A stretch of DNA of 64,000 bases, from contig NZ_JAWDIC010000001.1 in the NCBI RefSeq assembly GCF_032464895.1, positions 1,984,001 to 2,048,000 of the forward strand. The letters run 5' to 3'. Within the stretch, counting starts at the first letter, position 1; each line of letters starts with the position of its first letter. This stretch comes from Phycicoccus sp. M110.8 (GTDB lineage Bacteria > Actinomycetota > Actinomycetes > Actinomycetales > Dermatophilaceae). The notes below the pieces were generated by a model that saw nothing but the letters and a program-made list of their open reading frames with translations, was not told the DNA's origin and searched no databases. The translations under genes were made by a program, and so were the position numbers. This document shows positions 1 to 8,923 of this stretch, piece after piece.

Positions 1-1650
1 TACCTGCCGGACGAGTCCTACCTGCGCAGCCACGACCTGTTCGCGGCCGGGCCGACCGCCGCGATGGATGCCGAGCTGCGGGACGCGTCCGCAGCCGTGC
101 ACGGCGACCTCACGCGCGCCCCGCGGACCGGGCGCGCCGGCGGCACGTGGACGGCCGACGTGTCGCCGTGGGTGGCGGCCTGGATCGTCGGCGTGGAGTG
201 GGACGGGTACGCCACCCGTGCCTCCGACGCCCGCAACGCTGCGAAGCCGCTGCACCGCGGCCGGTACTTCGCCAACACGACGGACGCGACCCCGACCGAG
301 CGCTGGCTGGCGGCCCGGATGGACGAGCTCGCGACACGCGAGGCGGCGCGAGGGGTCTCGGCACCCATCGCGTTCGTCAACTGGCCCACCACCGACCCGC
401 TGCGCCACCCGGCGGAGCCGCTCAGGAGCGAGGACGCCGTCGGCGTCGACGCCGACCACGTGCTGCCGACGAAGGCCTGGCCGGGCGGGACGTTCGCCAG
501 CTTCCACGCCTACCCGTACTACCCGGACTTCCTGCGGCACCAGCCCGCCTACGCGAAGGCCGACGACCCGTACCTCGCCTACCTGCTCGACCTGAAGCGG
601 CACTTCGCACCGCACATGCCGCTGCTCGTCACCGAGTTCGGCGTGCCGTCCTCGCTGGGCTCGGCCCACGACGGCACCAACGGCCGCGACCAGGGCGACC
701 ACAGCGAGCAGGAGGCGCTCGCGATGGACGCCTCGATGCTGCGGTCCTTCAAGGACGCCGGGCTCGCGGGCGGCCTGCTCTTCTCCTGGGTCGACGAGTG
801 GTTCAAGTTCACCTGGAACACCATCGGGCGGCAGGCCGTCGTCGACGGCGAGCGCCGGGCGGTGTGGCACGACCCGCTGACCAACGAGCAGCACTTCGGG
901 CTGGTCGCGCAGGACCCGTCACGGGTGGGCCGGAGCGTCCCGTGGGAGTCACGCTCCGGCGTGCAGCGGGTCACGGTCGACCACGACGCGTCCTGGGCCT
1001 ACCTCACGATCGACCTGGACAAGGCGCCGACGGCGCCCGTGCGGCTGGGCTTCGACGTCGTCCCCGGCGGACTGGCCCTGCCCGGGGGCTCGACCAGGGC
1101 CGGGGGCGCCTACGACTACGCGGTCACCGTCGACCCGGCGGCGCGGACCGCCACGATGGTCGTCGACGGGGCGATCGACCCGGTGCTGCTCGACGGCCTG
1201 CCCGCGGCCTCCGTGCCCAGGCCCGCGGCCGACGGCTGGTCGCTGGAGCGGCTGACCGTGAACCGGCCGTTCGTCCTCCCGCTGACCGGGCAGCACAGCC
1301 CCGCCGAGTTCCTCGAGGTGGGCCGGCTGAGGCGCGGCTCCTGGGACCCTGCCGCCGCAGACTTCGACGACCGCTCCACCTGGCAGCTGCAAGGCGCCCG
1401 GGTCACCCTGCGGCTGCCGTGGTCGATGCTCGGCCTCGGTGACCCGTCCTCGAGGACGGCTGTGGTCCCGCGCGACCGGCGGCCGGTCGCCGTCCCGGTG
1501 CAGGACATCGGCGTCGTCGTCGACGCGGGCCCCGGGGGCCGGGCCGACCTGCGCCTGCGCTGGGACACCTGGAACCGGGCGACGCACACCGAGCGGGTCA
1601 AGGCCGGCGCACAGGTCTTCGTGGACGCGCTGGCCGACGTCTCGCGCTGA
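1..1650 (+). CDS. Glycoside-hydrolase-like protein, 5' end missing
   Basis: The frame is open from the first base, so the first start codon inside it (position 64) is not the true start; about 549 residues are visible. The protein has features of a TIM-barrel glycosidase of the clan A type: a W-x-x-G-V-E-W-D segment near 187-207, a HAYPYY segment near 508, a TEFG segment near 632 that fits a strand-end nucleophile glutamate, and a WVDEWFKF segment near 788. After about 930 the sequence turns into beta-rich, low-identity sequence that may be an accessory domain. I see no membrane helix in the visible part. The substrate cannot be read from the sequence. The glycosidase assignment is inference from fold-type motifs. 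Nothing downstream is in the same operon. Confidence 0.55.
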   Translation, partial: YLPDESYLRSHDLFAAGPTAAMDAELRDASAAVHGDLTRAPRTGRAGGTWTADVSPWVAAWIVGVEWDGYATRASDARNAAKPLHRGRYFANTTDATPTERWLAARMDELATREAARGVSAPIAFVNWPTTDPLRHPAEPLRSEDAVGVDADHVLPTKAWPGGTFASFHAYPYYPDFLRHQPAYAKADDPYLAYLLDLKRHFAPHMPLLVTEFGVPSSLGSAHDGTNGRDQGDHSEQEALAMDASMLRSFKDAGLAGGLLFSWVDEWFKFTWNTIGRQAVVDGERRAVWHDPLTNEQHFGLVAQDPSRVGRSVPWESRSGVQRVTVDHDASWAYLTIDLDKAPTAPVRLGFDVVPGGLALPGGSTRAGGAYDYAVTVDPAARTATMVVDGAIDPVLLDGLPAASVPRPAADGWSLERLTVNRPFVLPLTGQHSPAEFLEVGRLRRGSWDPAAADFDDRSTWQLQGARVTLRLPWSMLGLGDPSSRTAVVPRDRRPVAVPVQDIGVVVDAGPGGRADLRLRWDTWNRATHTERVKAGAQVFVDALADVSR

Positions 1651-1719
1651 GGCAGCCGGCGCCGACCGGGTGAGGCCGCCGCGGCGAGGCTCGCCGGGGG
1701 AGAGGTGCCGAGGGGCCGG

Positions 1720-1908
1720 TCAGCGCCGCAGCCGGGCACCGCGCAGGGCGAGGACCAGCCCGACGATCGCGACCACCGGCCCGACGACGGCCCACAGGGT
1801 CACGCCGGTCATGGGGCTGCCGCCGACCACGCCGAGACCCTGGAGGGTCCACAGGACCCCGACAGCGAAGACCGCGCCGCCGAGCGCGAGGGCGAGGGGT
1901 CGGGACAT
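1720..1908 (-). CDS. Small two-helix membrane protein
   Basis: A 62-residue protein with two hydrophobic helices (about residues 4-24 and 35-57) joined by a short Gly/Ser/Pro loop and ending in an Arg-rich cytoplasmic tail. Small proteins of this build are common in actinobacteria and have no assigned function. It stands alone, pointing away from the nrd operon. A GTATGCCG copy lies at 1918-1925, just upstream of the start codon. Confidence 0.7.
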   Translation of the reverse strand: MSRPLALALGGAVFAVGVLWTLQGLGVVGGSPMTGVTLWAVVGPVVAIVGLVLALRGARLRR

Positions 1909-2093
1909 GCGGCCAGCGTATGCCGTCGTGGACGCGTGACCACGAGAACGCGGCGGTGCCGCGGGACTTCACGGACATCACCGGCATACGGGCCTGTGGC
2001 TCTTGACCACAGGCATCCGCAGGAGGACCGTCGCGAACGAGCCCAAGCGCGCGGCGGGCAGCCGGGGGGCCGTGGCCGCTGCGGCGGGGCGGG

Positions 2094-2133
2094 GTGTGCC
2101 GGGTGGTCTTCGTGGTACGACCACCCGGCACAC
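2094..2133 (-). terminator. Terminator of nrdAB
   Basis: A perfect 15-bp inverted repeat (2094-2108 with 2119-2133) around a 10-base loop begins 25 bases after the nrdB stop codon on the minus strand. There is no T-run, which is usual for actinobacterial terminators. Confidence 0.8.
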
Positions 2134-2158
2134 GACCTGTGCACAGCTCGTCGTCGGC

Positions 2159-3208
2159 TCAGAAGTCGTCGTCGAAGCCGACCTGGCCGGTCACGCCCAC
2201 CTGGTAGGCCGAGACCCTGCGCTCGAAGAAGTTCGACAGCTCCTGCACGTCCTGCAGCTCCATGAACGCCAGCGGGTTCCTCGCCCCGTACTCCGGCTCG
2301 AGACCGAGCTGCGCCAGGCGCCGGTCGGCGACCGACTCCAGGTAGGTGCGCATGTCCGTCGTGGAGAGCCCGGCGACCCCGCCACCGAGGAGGTCCTCGG
2401 CGAACTGCGCCTCGGCGTCGACGGCCTCGCGCAGCATGGCCCGCACCTGCGCCGCCATCTCGTCGTCGAACAGGTCCGGCTCCTCGGCGCGCACCGTCTC
2501 GACCACGTCGAACGCGAACGCCATGTGCATCGACTCGTCCCGGAACACCCAGTTGGTGCCCGACGCCAGGCCGTTGAGCAGCCCGCGCGAGCGCAGGAAG
2601 TACACGTACGCGAACGCGCCGTAGAAGAACAGGCCCTCGATGCAGGCGGCGAAGCAGATCAGGTTGAGCAGGAACGCCTTGCGGTGCTCGCGCGTCTCGA
2701 GCCGGTCGAGCTCGAACACCGAGTCGATCCAGCGGAAGCAGAAGTCGGCCTTGTGCTTGATCGAGGGGATGGTGTCGACCGCCGCGAACGCCTCCGCCCG
2801 CTCCCTCTCGTCGGGCACGTAGGTGTCGAGCAGCGTCAGGTAGAACTGCACGTGCACCGCCTCCTCGAACAGCTGCCGGCTCAGGTACAGCCGGCCTTCG
2901 GGGGAGTTGACGTGCTGGTAGAGGTTGAGCACGAGGTTGTTGGCCACGATGGTGTCGCCGGTCGCGAAGAAGGCGACGAGGCGGGAGACCAGGTGGCGCT
3001 CGGCGTCGGTGAGCCGTTTCAGGTCCTTGAGGTCGGAGTGCAGGTCGACCTCCTCGACCGTCCACGTGTTCTTGATGGCGTCGCGGTACCGCTCGTAGAA
3101 GTGCGGGTACCGCATCGGCCGCAGGGTGAGGTTCATGCCCGGGTCGAGCAGCATCCGGGTGCTCGTGTGGTCACTGGCGGTGGTGGTGGTGGTCTGGTCG
3201 ACGGTCAC
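2159..3208 (-). CDS. nrdB: Ribonucleoside-diphosphate reductase, beta subunit
   Basis: The 349-residue small subunit holds the diiron-tyrosyl radical that starts NDP reduction in NrdA. The E-E-x-x-H-x-x-x-Y pattern (EEAVHVQFY) gives two iron ligands and the radical tyrosine four residues after the histidine, as in class Ia enzymes. The later ligands are seen in CIEGLFF and RDESMH. The GTG start overlaps the nrdA stop codon as GTGA, so the two subunits are probably translationally coupled. The N-terminal 20 residues are Thr-rich and likely disordered; an alternative start would be the Met that opens MLLDPGMN. The protein ends in acidic FDDDF; the C-terminal tail normally docks on the large subunit. 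Confidence 0.95.
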   Translation of the reverse strand: MTVDQTTTTTASDHTSTRMLLDPGMNLTLRPMRYPHFYERYRDAIKNTWTVEEVDLHSDLKDLKRLTDAERHLVSRLVAFFATGDTIVANNLVLNLYQHVNSPEGRLYLSRQLFEEAVHVQFYLTLLDTYVPDERERAEAFAAVDTIPSIKHKADFCFRWIDSVFELDRLETREHRKAFLLNLICFAACIEGLFFYGAFAYVYFLRSRGLLNGLASGTNWVFRDESMHMAFAFDVVETVRAEEPDLFDDEMAAQVRAMLREAVDAEAQFAEDLLGGGVAGLSTTDMRTYLESVADRRLAQLGLEPEYGARNPLAFMELQDVQELSNFFERRVSAYQVGVTGQVGFDDDF

Positions 3209-5658
3209 TGGCAGGCCTCGCAGCTCTCGGGGTTCTCCAGGGAGCACGCGATGGCCTCCTGGTCGGTCGGGGTCAGGGTGGGCTGTGCCGCGGCGGACGT
3301 CGCGGTGGTCGGGTTGGGCACCCTCGCGGCGACGGAGACCGTCGCCTGCTGGATCCGCGTCGCGGGTCGTGAGCGCAGGTAGTACGTCGTCTTCAGCCCG
3401 GCCTTCCACGCGTACAGGTACATCGAGCTGAGCTTCCCGATGGTGGGCGCGGCGAGGAACAGGTTGAGCGACTGGCTCTGGTCGACGTACGGCTGGCGGG
3501 CCGCGGCGAGGTCGATCAGCGCCCGCTGCGGCAGCTCCCACGCGGTGCGGAACAGCAGCCGCACGTCCTCGGGCAGGTCCAGCACCCCCTGCACCGAGCC
3601 CTCGCTGCGCTTGACGGCCTCGCGCACCTCGGGCGTCCAGAGCCCGCGGTCCTTGAGCTCGCGCACCAGGGCGGTGTTGACCTGGAGGAACTCGCCCGAG
3701 AGCGTCTCCCGCTTGAACAGGTTCGACACCTGCGGCTCGATGCACTCGTAGCAGCCGGCGATCGAGGCGATCGTCGCCGTGGGGGCGATCGCCACGAGCA
3801 GGCTGTTGCGCAGCCCGTGGTCGGCGACGGCCGCGCGCAGCGCGCCCCACCGCTCGGTCTGGGTCGGCGTCACCCCCCAGAGGTCCGGCTGGAGGTCGCC
3901 GCGGGCCGCCCGCGTCTGCCCGTATGCCGGGTGCGCGCCGTGCTCGGCCGCGAGCTCGGCGGAGCGCTCCAGGGCCGAGAGGTAGACCTCCTCGGCGATG
4001 CGGGTCGACAGCTCACGCGCCTCGTCGGAGTCGAACGGCAGCCGGAGGGCGAAGAAGACGTCCTGCAGCCCCATCATCCCCAGCCCGACCGGGCGCCAGC
4101 GCGGGTTCGAGGCGGCCGACTCGGTGCTCGGGTAGTAGTTCACGTCGATGACCCGGTCGAGGTAGGTCACCGCGGTGCGGACCGTGGATCGCAGTGCGCC
4201 CCAGTCGATCCCGTCACGTGCGGCGGTGAGGTGCCGGGCCAGGTTGACCGAGCCGAGGTTGCAGACGGCGGTCTCGCCGTCGCTGCTGACCTCGATGATC
4301 TCGGTGCACAGGTTGGACAGGTGCACGACGGGGGAGCCCGGGCCCTGCTCGTCCGAGGTCTGGTTGCAGGTGCGGTTGCTGGCGTCCTTGAAGGTCATCC
4401 AGCCGTTCCCGGTCTGCGCCAGCGTCCGCATCATCTTCCCGTAGAGCTCGCGCGCGCTCACGGTGCGCACGACGCGGCCCTCGCGCTCCGCCGCGGCATA
4501 CGCCCGCTCGAAGGCGGGACCCCACAGGTCGGGCAGCTCGGGCACCTCGCTGGGGTCGATGAGCGACCACTGCTCGTCGGCCTCGACCCGGCGCATGAAC
4601 TCGTCGGGGACCCAGTTGGCGAGGTTGAGGTTGTGCGTGCGCCGGGCGTCCTCGCCGGTGTTGTCGCGCAGCTCGAGGAACTCCTCCACGTCGGGGTGCC
4701 ACGGCTCGAGGTAGACGCAGGCGGCGCCCTTGCGCCGGCCGCCCTGGTTGACGGCGGCGACCGAGGAGTCGAGCGTGCGCAGCCACGGGACGATGCCGTT
4801 GGAGTGGCCGTTCGTGCCGCGGATCAGGGCGCCGCGGCCGCGGACCCGCGACCACGAGATGCCGATGCCGCCGGCGAACTTCGACAGCTTGGCAACCTGT
4901 GCGTAGCGTTCGTAGATCGAGTCGAGCTCGTCGCGCGGGCTGTCGACGAGGTAGCACGACGACATCTGCGTGTGCCGGGTGCCCGAGTTGAAGAGGGTCG
5001 GCGAGCTCGGCAGGTAGGCCAGGCTCGACATCAGCCGGTAGAAGTCGATCGCCTCCTGCGGGGTGTGCGCGAGGCCGCAGGCGACCCGCAGCAGCCAGTA
5101 CTGCGGGGTCTCGATGACGTCGCGGGTCTGCGGGTGGCGCAGCAGGTAGCGGTCGTAGACGGTGCGCAGGCCGAAGTACTCGAACCGCCGGTCGGCGGAC
5201 GGGTCGACGGCGTGGTCGAGCTTGCGCGCGTTCGCCTCGACGAAGGCGGCGGTCTCGTCGCCGACCAGCCCCTCGAGGTGGCCGAGCCGCACCGCCTGGC
5301 TGAACGACGCGACCTGCGCGCCGCGCACCTCCTTGTCGATGTAGTTCGACAGCAGCCGGGCCGCGAGCCGGGAGTACTCCGGCTCGGTGGCGGTCATCTC
5401 GGCCGCCGTCTGGATCGACAGCCGGTCGAGCTCGGCCGTCGTCGCGCCGTCGTAGAGCCCGCTGATCGTGCGGGTGGCGACCGTCATGGGGTCGACCTCG
5501 GGGAGGTCGTCGCACCAGCGCTCGACGGCGCGGACGATCTTCATGACGTCGACGGGTTCGGCGTCGCCGTTGCGCTTGCGCACCTGCATGGTGCTGCGGC
5601 GCGGCGTGGTTTCGGTGGTCTCCGGGGCGCCGGGCGCCCGGTCCTCGACCTGGGTCAT
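3205..5658 (-). CDS. nrdA: Ribonucleoside-diphosphate reductase, alpha subunit (class Ia)
   Basis: This 817-residue catalytic subunit reduces ribonucleotides to deoxyribonucleotides. An ATP-cone-type allosteric domain opens the protein after a short tail (MQVRKRNGDAEPVDV). The active-site set is present: SSCYL (redox cysteine), NLCTEI (thiyl-radical cysteine with Asn and Glu), AVCNLGSVNL (second redox cysteine) and the C-terminal shuttle pair in ESCEACQ. The ATP cone and the CxxC tail favour class Ia NrdA over NrdE. I place the start at the ATG at 5658 because a strong GAGGAGAG ribosome site lies just upstream. The frame is open further upstream, but that part overlaps the leader region of the riboswitch. 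Expression should be limited by the cobalamin riboswitch and NrdR boxes upstream. Confidence 0.95.
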   Translation of the reverse strand: MTQVEDRAPGAPETTETTPRRSTMQVRKRNGDAEPVDVMKIVRAVERWCDDLPEVDPMTVATRTISGLYDGATTAELDRLSIQTAAEMTATEPEYSRLAARLLSNYIDKEVRGAQVASFSQAVRLGHLEGLVGDETAAFVEANARKLDHAVDPSADRRFEYFGLRTVYDRYLLRHPQTRDVIETPQYWLLRVACGLAHTPQEAIDFYRLMSSLAYLPSSPTLFNSGTRHTQMSSCYLVDSPRDELDSIYERYAQVAKLSKFAGGIGISWSRVRGRGALIRGTNGHSNGIVPWLRTLDSSVAAVNQGGRRKGAACVYLEPWHPDVEEFLELRDNTGEDARRTHNLNLANWVPDEFMRRVEADEQWSLIDPSEVPELPDLWGPAFERAYAAAEREGRVVRTVSARELYGKMMRTLAQTGNGWMTFKDASNRTCNQTSDEQGPGSPVVHLSNLCTEIIEVSSDGETAVCNLGSVNLARHLTAARDGIDWGALRSTVRTAVTYLDRVIDVNYYPSTESAASNPRWRPVGLGMMGLQDVFFALRLPFDSDEARELSTRIAEEVYLSALERSAELAAEHGAHPAYGQTRAARGDLQPDLWGVTPTQTERWGALRAAVADHGLRNSLLVAIAPTATIASIAGCYECIEPQVSNLFKRETLSGEFLQVNTALVRELKDRGLWTPEVREAVKRSEGSVQGVLDLPEDVRLLFRTAWELPQRALIDLAAARQPYVDQSQSLNLFLAAPTIGKLSSMYLYAWKAGLKTTYYLRSRPATRIQQATVSVAARVPNPTTATSAAAQPTLTPTDQEAIACSLENPESCEACQ

Positions 5659-5798
5659 CTGCTCTCTCCTCGCGAGCTGTTCCGGAGGAGCCGGGCCACG
5701 CGGGGAGGGGACGACGACACGGGGGCGCGTCCCCGGCATACCGCTGCCGCGCACGTCGCACCGCTGTCGCTGGACCCGCCCTCGAGGCCACGACTCCA

Positions 5799-5818
5799 CC
5801 ACGCGCGGGTGCGCGTGG
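5799..5818 (-). promoter_or_regulatory. Expression-platform hairpin of the riboswitch
   Basis: A 7-bp GC-rich stem (5799-5805 with 5812-5818) and six-base loop follows the aptamer directly, about 140 bases before the nrdA start. It could be the stem that stops or permits nrd transcription. The assignment rests on position only. Confidence 0.45.
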
Positions 5819-5995
5819 CCGCTGGCAGGTCTTCGGACTCCCGGGCGTGCCGTGGACGGCAGGTGCCGACCACGGTTCCTACTGGCCGTCGCTTCCCACG
5901 CCCGGGGGCGCAGTGCTTGGTTGACGGCGGTCGTTCCCGGTCACCGCTGCGGGGCAGTCCCGGAGTCGCACCGGGTTCCCTCTTGCCCCGGAGCC
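5815..5995 (-). promoter_or_regulatory. Cobalamin (adenosylcobalamin) riboswitch upstream of nrdAB
   Basis: Read on the minus strand, the conserved aptamer blocks appear in order: GGGAA followed by GGTG and a CTCCGGGACTGCCCCGC segment and GGTGA (about 5980-5940), then a variable arm, a GGAA loop, and the B12 box AGTCCGAAGACCTGCC (about 5842-5825). Such riboswitches shut expression when adenosylcobalamin is plentiful. The same arrangement is known for the class Ia nrd operon of Streptomyces coelicolor, where a B12-dependent class II reductase takes over. This implies a class II nrdJ elsewhere in this genome (inference). Confidence 0.93.
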
Positions 5996-6024
5996 GATGG
6001 ATCTCGGCCCCGGACCAGCTGGGG

Positions 6025-6073
6025 ACCACCATATGGGGTGGCGGGTGCGGAATCTCGGCACCAGATGTGGTGT
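6025..6073 (-). promoter_or_regulatory. Tandem candidate NrdR boxes
   Basis: Two 16-bp imperfect palindromes, ACCACCATATGGGGTG (6025-6040) and GCACCAGATGTGGTGT (6058-6073), resemble the NrdR consensus with its CC-A-TAT-GG core. Their centres are 33 bp apart, about three helical turns, as usual for paired NrdR sites. They lie upstream of the riboswitch, between nrdA and the divergent gene at 6148. NrdR represses nrd genes when ATP/dATP is bound. Confidence 0.7.
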
Positions 6074-6147
6074 CCGCGTGTCCCGGCGTGTCGCGCCGGG
6101 GTCGAAGGTCCCTGTGCCGGCCGGCGGCGGGCGCCCACCATGGGGCC

Positions 6148-7290
6148 GTGTCCGCGACCGGCCCCGACCGGCGGGCGCGGTCGCCGCTGCCCGCCTCCCG
6201 TGGCGCGCGGTGGCTGCGCGAGGGGGAGGCCGTCGCCGCCGCGCTGCTGGCGATCGCCCTGCTCGCCTTCGGCCTGCCGCGCGTGGCGGGCGTGGGCTGG
6301 GACCAGGTCGGTGCGGTGCTGGCCCAGCTGACCGTGGCCGAGGTCGGGCTGCTCACCGCCGTGTGGCTCGCCGGGCTCGCCGTGCAGACGGTGGCGCTCT
6401 CGGCCGCCCTGCCCGGCCTGAGCCACCGGCGGGCGTTCTTCCTCAACATCACCGGCAGCGCGGTGTCGAACCTCCTGCCGCTGGGGGGCGCGGCCGGGTC
6501 GGCCGTCAACTACTGGGCCGTGCGGGCCTGGGGCTTCGGGACCGCCGCGTTCCTGCGGTGGGCCCTGCTCACGAACATCTGGGACGTGCTGGGCCGGCTC
6601 GCGGTCCCGGCCCTGGCGCTCGGCTGGTTCCTCGCCTCGGGCACGCACTCCGAGGCGCTCACCACCGCGGGCCTGGGTGCCTGCGCCACCCTGCTGGCGC
6701 TGGTCGTGGTGACCGTGGTCGTGCTGCGCGAGCCCCGCCGCGTCGCGTGGCTGGGACGGGTGGTCGACCCCGTCGCGACCCTCCTGCGCCGCCTGCCCGC
6801 GCCGGGCACGTCCTACTCCGACCGCGTGGTGGCGGCCGTCGCGTCGGTCGCCGACCTCGTGCGGGTCGCGTGGGTGCGGCTGACGGTGGGCAAGCTCGCG
6901 TATGCCGTGATGCAGGCGGTGCTGCTCTGGCTCTGCCTCGACCTGCTCGGGGCGCGACCGCCGCTCGTGGTGGTGGCCGGGGCGTTCGCGGTGGAGCGGC
7001 TGCTGTCGCTGGCGGTCATCTCGCCGGCCGCGACCGGGATCGTCGAGCTGGGCATGACGGGGCTGCTCGTCGCCCTGGGCACCGCCCCTGCCCCTGCCGC
7101 GGCCGCCGTCCTGCTCTACCGCCTGTTCGTGATCGGCATGGAGGTCCCGGTCGGCGGGGCGCTGCTGGGCTGGTGGCTGCTGCGCCGGCTGCGGGACCGC
7201 GCGCGGGCTCGCCGGGCGACGGGGCCCGCCGTCGACCCCGGGCCCAAGGGCCCTAGGACGCCCACGGCGACGGCGCGACGGTCGAGGTGA
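6148..7290 (+). CDS. LPG synthase TM-type integral membrane protein
   Basis: This 380-residue membrane protein with about eight hydrophobic segments resembles the lysylphosphatidylglycerol synthase transmembrane/flippase family (UPF0104). Family-type features are the SNLLPLGGAAGSAVNYW segment (about residues 111-127) and the repeated small-residue helices. The catalytic aminoacyl-transferase domain of MprF is absent, so it is the flippase-like part alone. I chose the GTG at 6148 as start; no good ribosome site is visible and an upstream start cannot be excluded. It is divergent from nrdA, and DUF4389 and lipoprotein genes follow closely, so the three are likely one envelope-related transcription unit. 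Confidence 0.75.
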   Translation: MSATGPDRRARSPLPASRGARWLREGEAVAAALLAIALLAFGLPRVAGVGWDQVGAVLAQLTVAEVGLLTAVWLAGLAVQTVALSAALPGLSHRRAFFLNITGSAVSNLLPLGGAAGSAVNYWAVRAWGFGTAAFLRWALLTNIWDVLGRLAVPALALGWFLASGTHSEALTTAGLGACATLLALVVVTVVVLREPRRVAWLGRVVDPVATLLRRLPAPGTSYSDRVVAAVASVADLVRVAWVRLTVGKLAYAVMQAVLLWLCLDLLGARPPLVVVAGAFAVERLLSLAVISPAATGIVELGMTGLLVALGTAPAPAAAAVLLYRLFVIGMEVPVGGALLGWWLLRRLRDRARARRATGPAVDPGPKGPRTPTATARRSR

Positions 7291-7306
7291 CACAGGAGGT
7301 CCTTCC

Positions 7307-8923
7307 ATGGCTGCGTTCCCGACCGCACCGGCGGCGCCCGCACCGCGCCCGGTCGCCTACCCCGTCCACCTCGACGCCGACACGAGCCCGCACGCCTCCC
7401 GCTGGCTGTGGCTGGTGAAGTGGCTGCTGGCGATCCCCCACGTCATCGTCCTGGCGTTCCTCTGGGCGGCGTTCGCCGTGCTGAGCATCGTGGCGTTCTT
7501 CGCGATCCTCATCACGGGCGAGTACCCGCGGGCCCTGTTCGACTTCAACGCCGGGGTGCTGCGGTGGAGCTGGCGTGTGGCGTACTGGTCCTACGGCGCC
7601 CTCGGCACCGACCGCTACCCGCCGTTCACGCTCGCCGAGGTGCCGGACTACCCGGCCCACCTCGAGATCGACTACCCGGAGCACCTCTCGCGGGGCCTCG
7701 TGCTCGTGAAGTGGTGGCTGCTCGCCATCCCGCACTACGTCGTGGTCGCGGTCCTCGTGGGGTCGGGCTCGTACGCCGTGCACACGGCCGACCGCTGGCG
7801 GACGGTCGGCGCACAGACCGGGCTCATCGGTGTGCTCGCACTCGTCGCCGGAGTCGCGCTCGCCGTGACCGGGCGGTACCCGCAGGCCCTCTACGACCTG
7901 CTGCTCGGGCTCAACCGCTGGGTGATCCGGGTCGCCGCCTACGTCGGCCTCATGACCGACGCCTACCCCCCGTTCCGCCTCGACCAGGGTCCGCACGAGC
8001 CGTTCGCCATGGCCTTCGCCGCAGGGGGCGCGCCCGCGCCCACCGCCGGTGGTCCGGCGACCGGGTCGGTCGTCCCCTCGGGGTCCGGGGTTGGGGCAGG
8101 GCCGGCGCCCGGGGCGGGAACCGGCCCCGCGCAGCCGGGCGTCGCGGGTGGCGGACCGGGTGGGACCTACCCGCCCGCGCCGGCAGGGCCGCCGTCCGGA
8201 CCCGTCGGTCCCGCCGCCCCGCGCACCGGGTGGGTCGCGGGACGGGTCGTCGGGGTGGTGGCCGGGTCCGTCGCGGTCCTGGTGTCGCTCGGCATGCTCA
8301 CCGGTGGGCTGGCCCTCGTCGTCGCCGACAACGCCGCGCGCCAGGACGGCCTGGTCACCGTGGTCGACCGCACCGTCCGCTCGGCGGGGTATGCCGTCGT
8401 CACCCCGTCGGCCGTGGTGGACAGCAGGTCCGACGGGACCGACTGGGCCGCCAGGGTGGTCGGAGACGTGCGCATCCGGGTGACGCCGCAGTCCGCCGGC
8501 CAGTCGGTGTTCGTCGGCATCGGGCCGACGGCCGACGTCGACCGCTACCTGGCCGGGGTGGCGCGCACCCAGGTGGCCACGCGGTCCTCCGGCGACCGTG
8601 ACCTGGCCGGGGTCGCCCCGGCGACGACGCCGACCGCGGCCCCGTTCTGGGTCGCCCGGGCGCAGGGCACCGGCACGGTCGACCTGCGGTGGCGTCCCAC
8701 CAGCGGCGACTGGTCCGTCGTCGTCATGAACTCCGACGCCTCCGCCGGGGTCTCCGCCGCCGTGCTGGCGGGCGCCGAGCTCCCGTGGCTCGGCACGGTC
8801 GGCGTGGTGCTGCTCGTCCTGGGTGTGCTGCTGCTCGTCGCCGGGGCGGTCCTCGTCGTGGTGATGGTCCAGCGCGCCTCGGTGCGGCACCCCGGCCCAC
8901 CCGTCCAGGCGGCCACGCCGTGA
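7307..8923 (+). CDS. DUF4389 membrane protein
   Basis: A 538-residue membrane protein with two tandem DUF4389 units. Each unit has a WxWLVKWLLAIPHV or VLVKWWLLAIPHY helix followed by a YPxxLFDF or YPQALYDL stretch (about residues 25-100 and 125-225). A long Gly/Pro/Ala-rich spacer (about 240-310) precedes a C-terminal region with a helix near 320, an extracytoplasmic-type domain and a last helix near 500. A perfect AGGAGGT ribosome site lies seven bases before the ATG. It starts 16 bases after the previous gene and its stop overlaps the next start as GTGA. The function of DUF4389 is unknown. Confidence 0.85.
   Translation: MAAFPTAPAAPAPRPVAYPVHLDADTSPHASRWLWLVKWLLAIPHVIVLAFLWAAFAVLSIVAFFAILITGEYPRALFDFNAGVLRWSWRVAYWSYGALGTDRYPPFTLAEVPDYPAHLEIDYPEHLSRGLVLVKWWLLAIPHYVVVAVLVGSGSYAVHTADRWRTVGAQTGLIGVLALVAGVALAVTGRYPQALYDLLLGLNRWVIRVAAYVGLMTDAYPPFRLDQGPHEPFAMAFAAGGAPAPTAGGPATGSVVPSGSGVGAGPAPGAGTGPAQPGVAGGGPGGTYPPAPAGPPSGPVGPAAPRTGWVAGRVVGVVAGSVAVLVSLGMLTGGLALVVADNAARQDGLVTVVDRTVRSAGYAVVTPSAVVDSRSDGTDWAARVVGDVRIRVTPQSAGQSVFVGIGPTADVDRYLAGVARTQVATRSSGDRDLAGVAPATTPTAAPFWVARAQGTGTVDLRWRPTSGDWSVVVMNSDASAGVSAAVLAGAELPWLGTVGVVLLVLGVLLLVAGAVLVVVMVQRASVRHPGPPVQAATP

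Noticed and set aside
3817-6147. Very long open frame antisense to nrdA that runs into the gene at 6148
   Set aside because: It mirrors nrdA codon structure, passes through the riboswitch region, and its composition (Arg/Val/Gly-rich, no motif) is that of an antisense shadow. Only the part from 6148 is coding.
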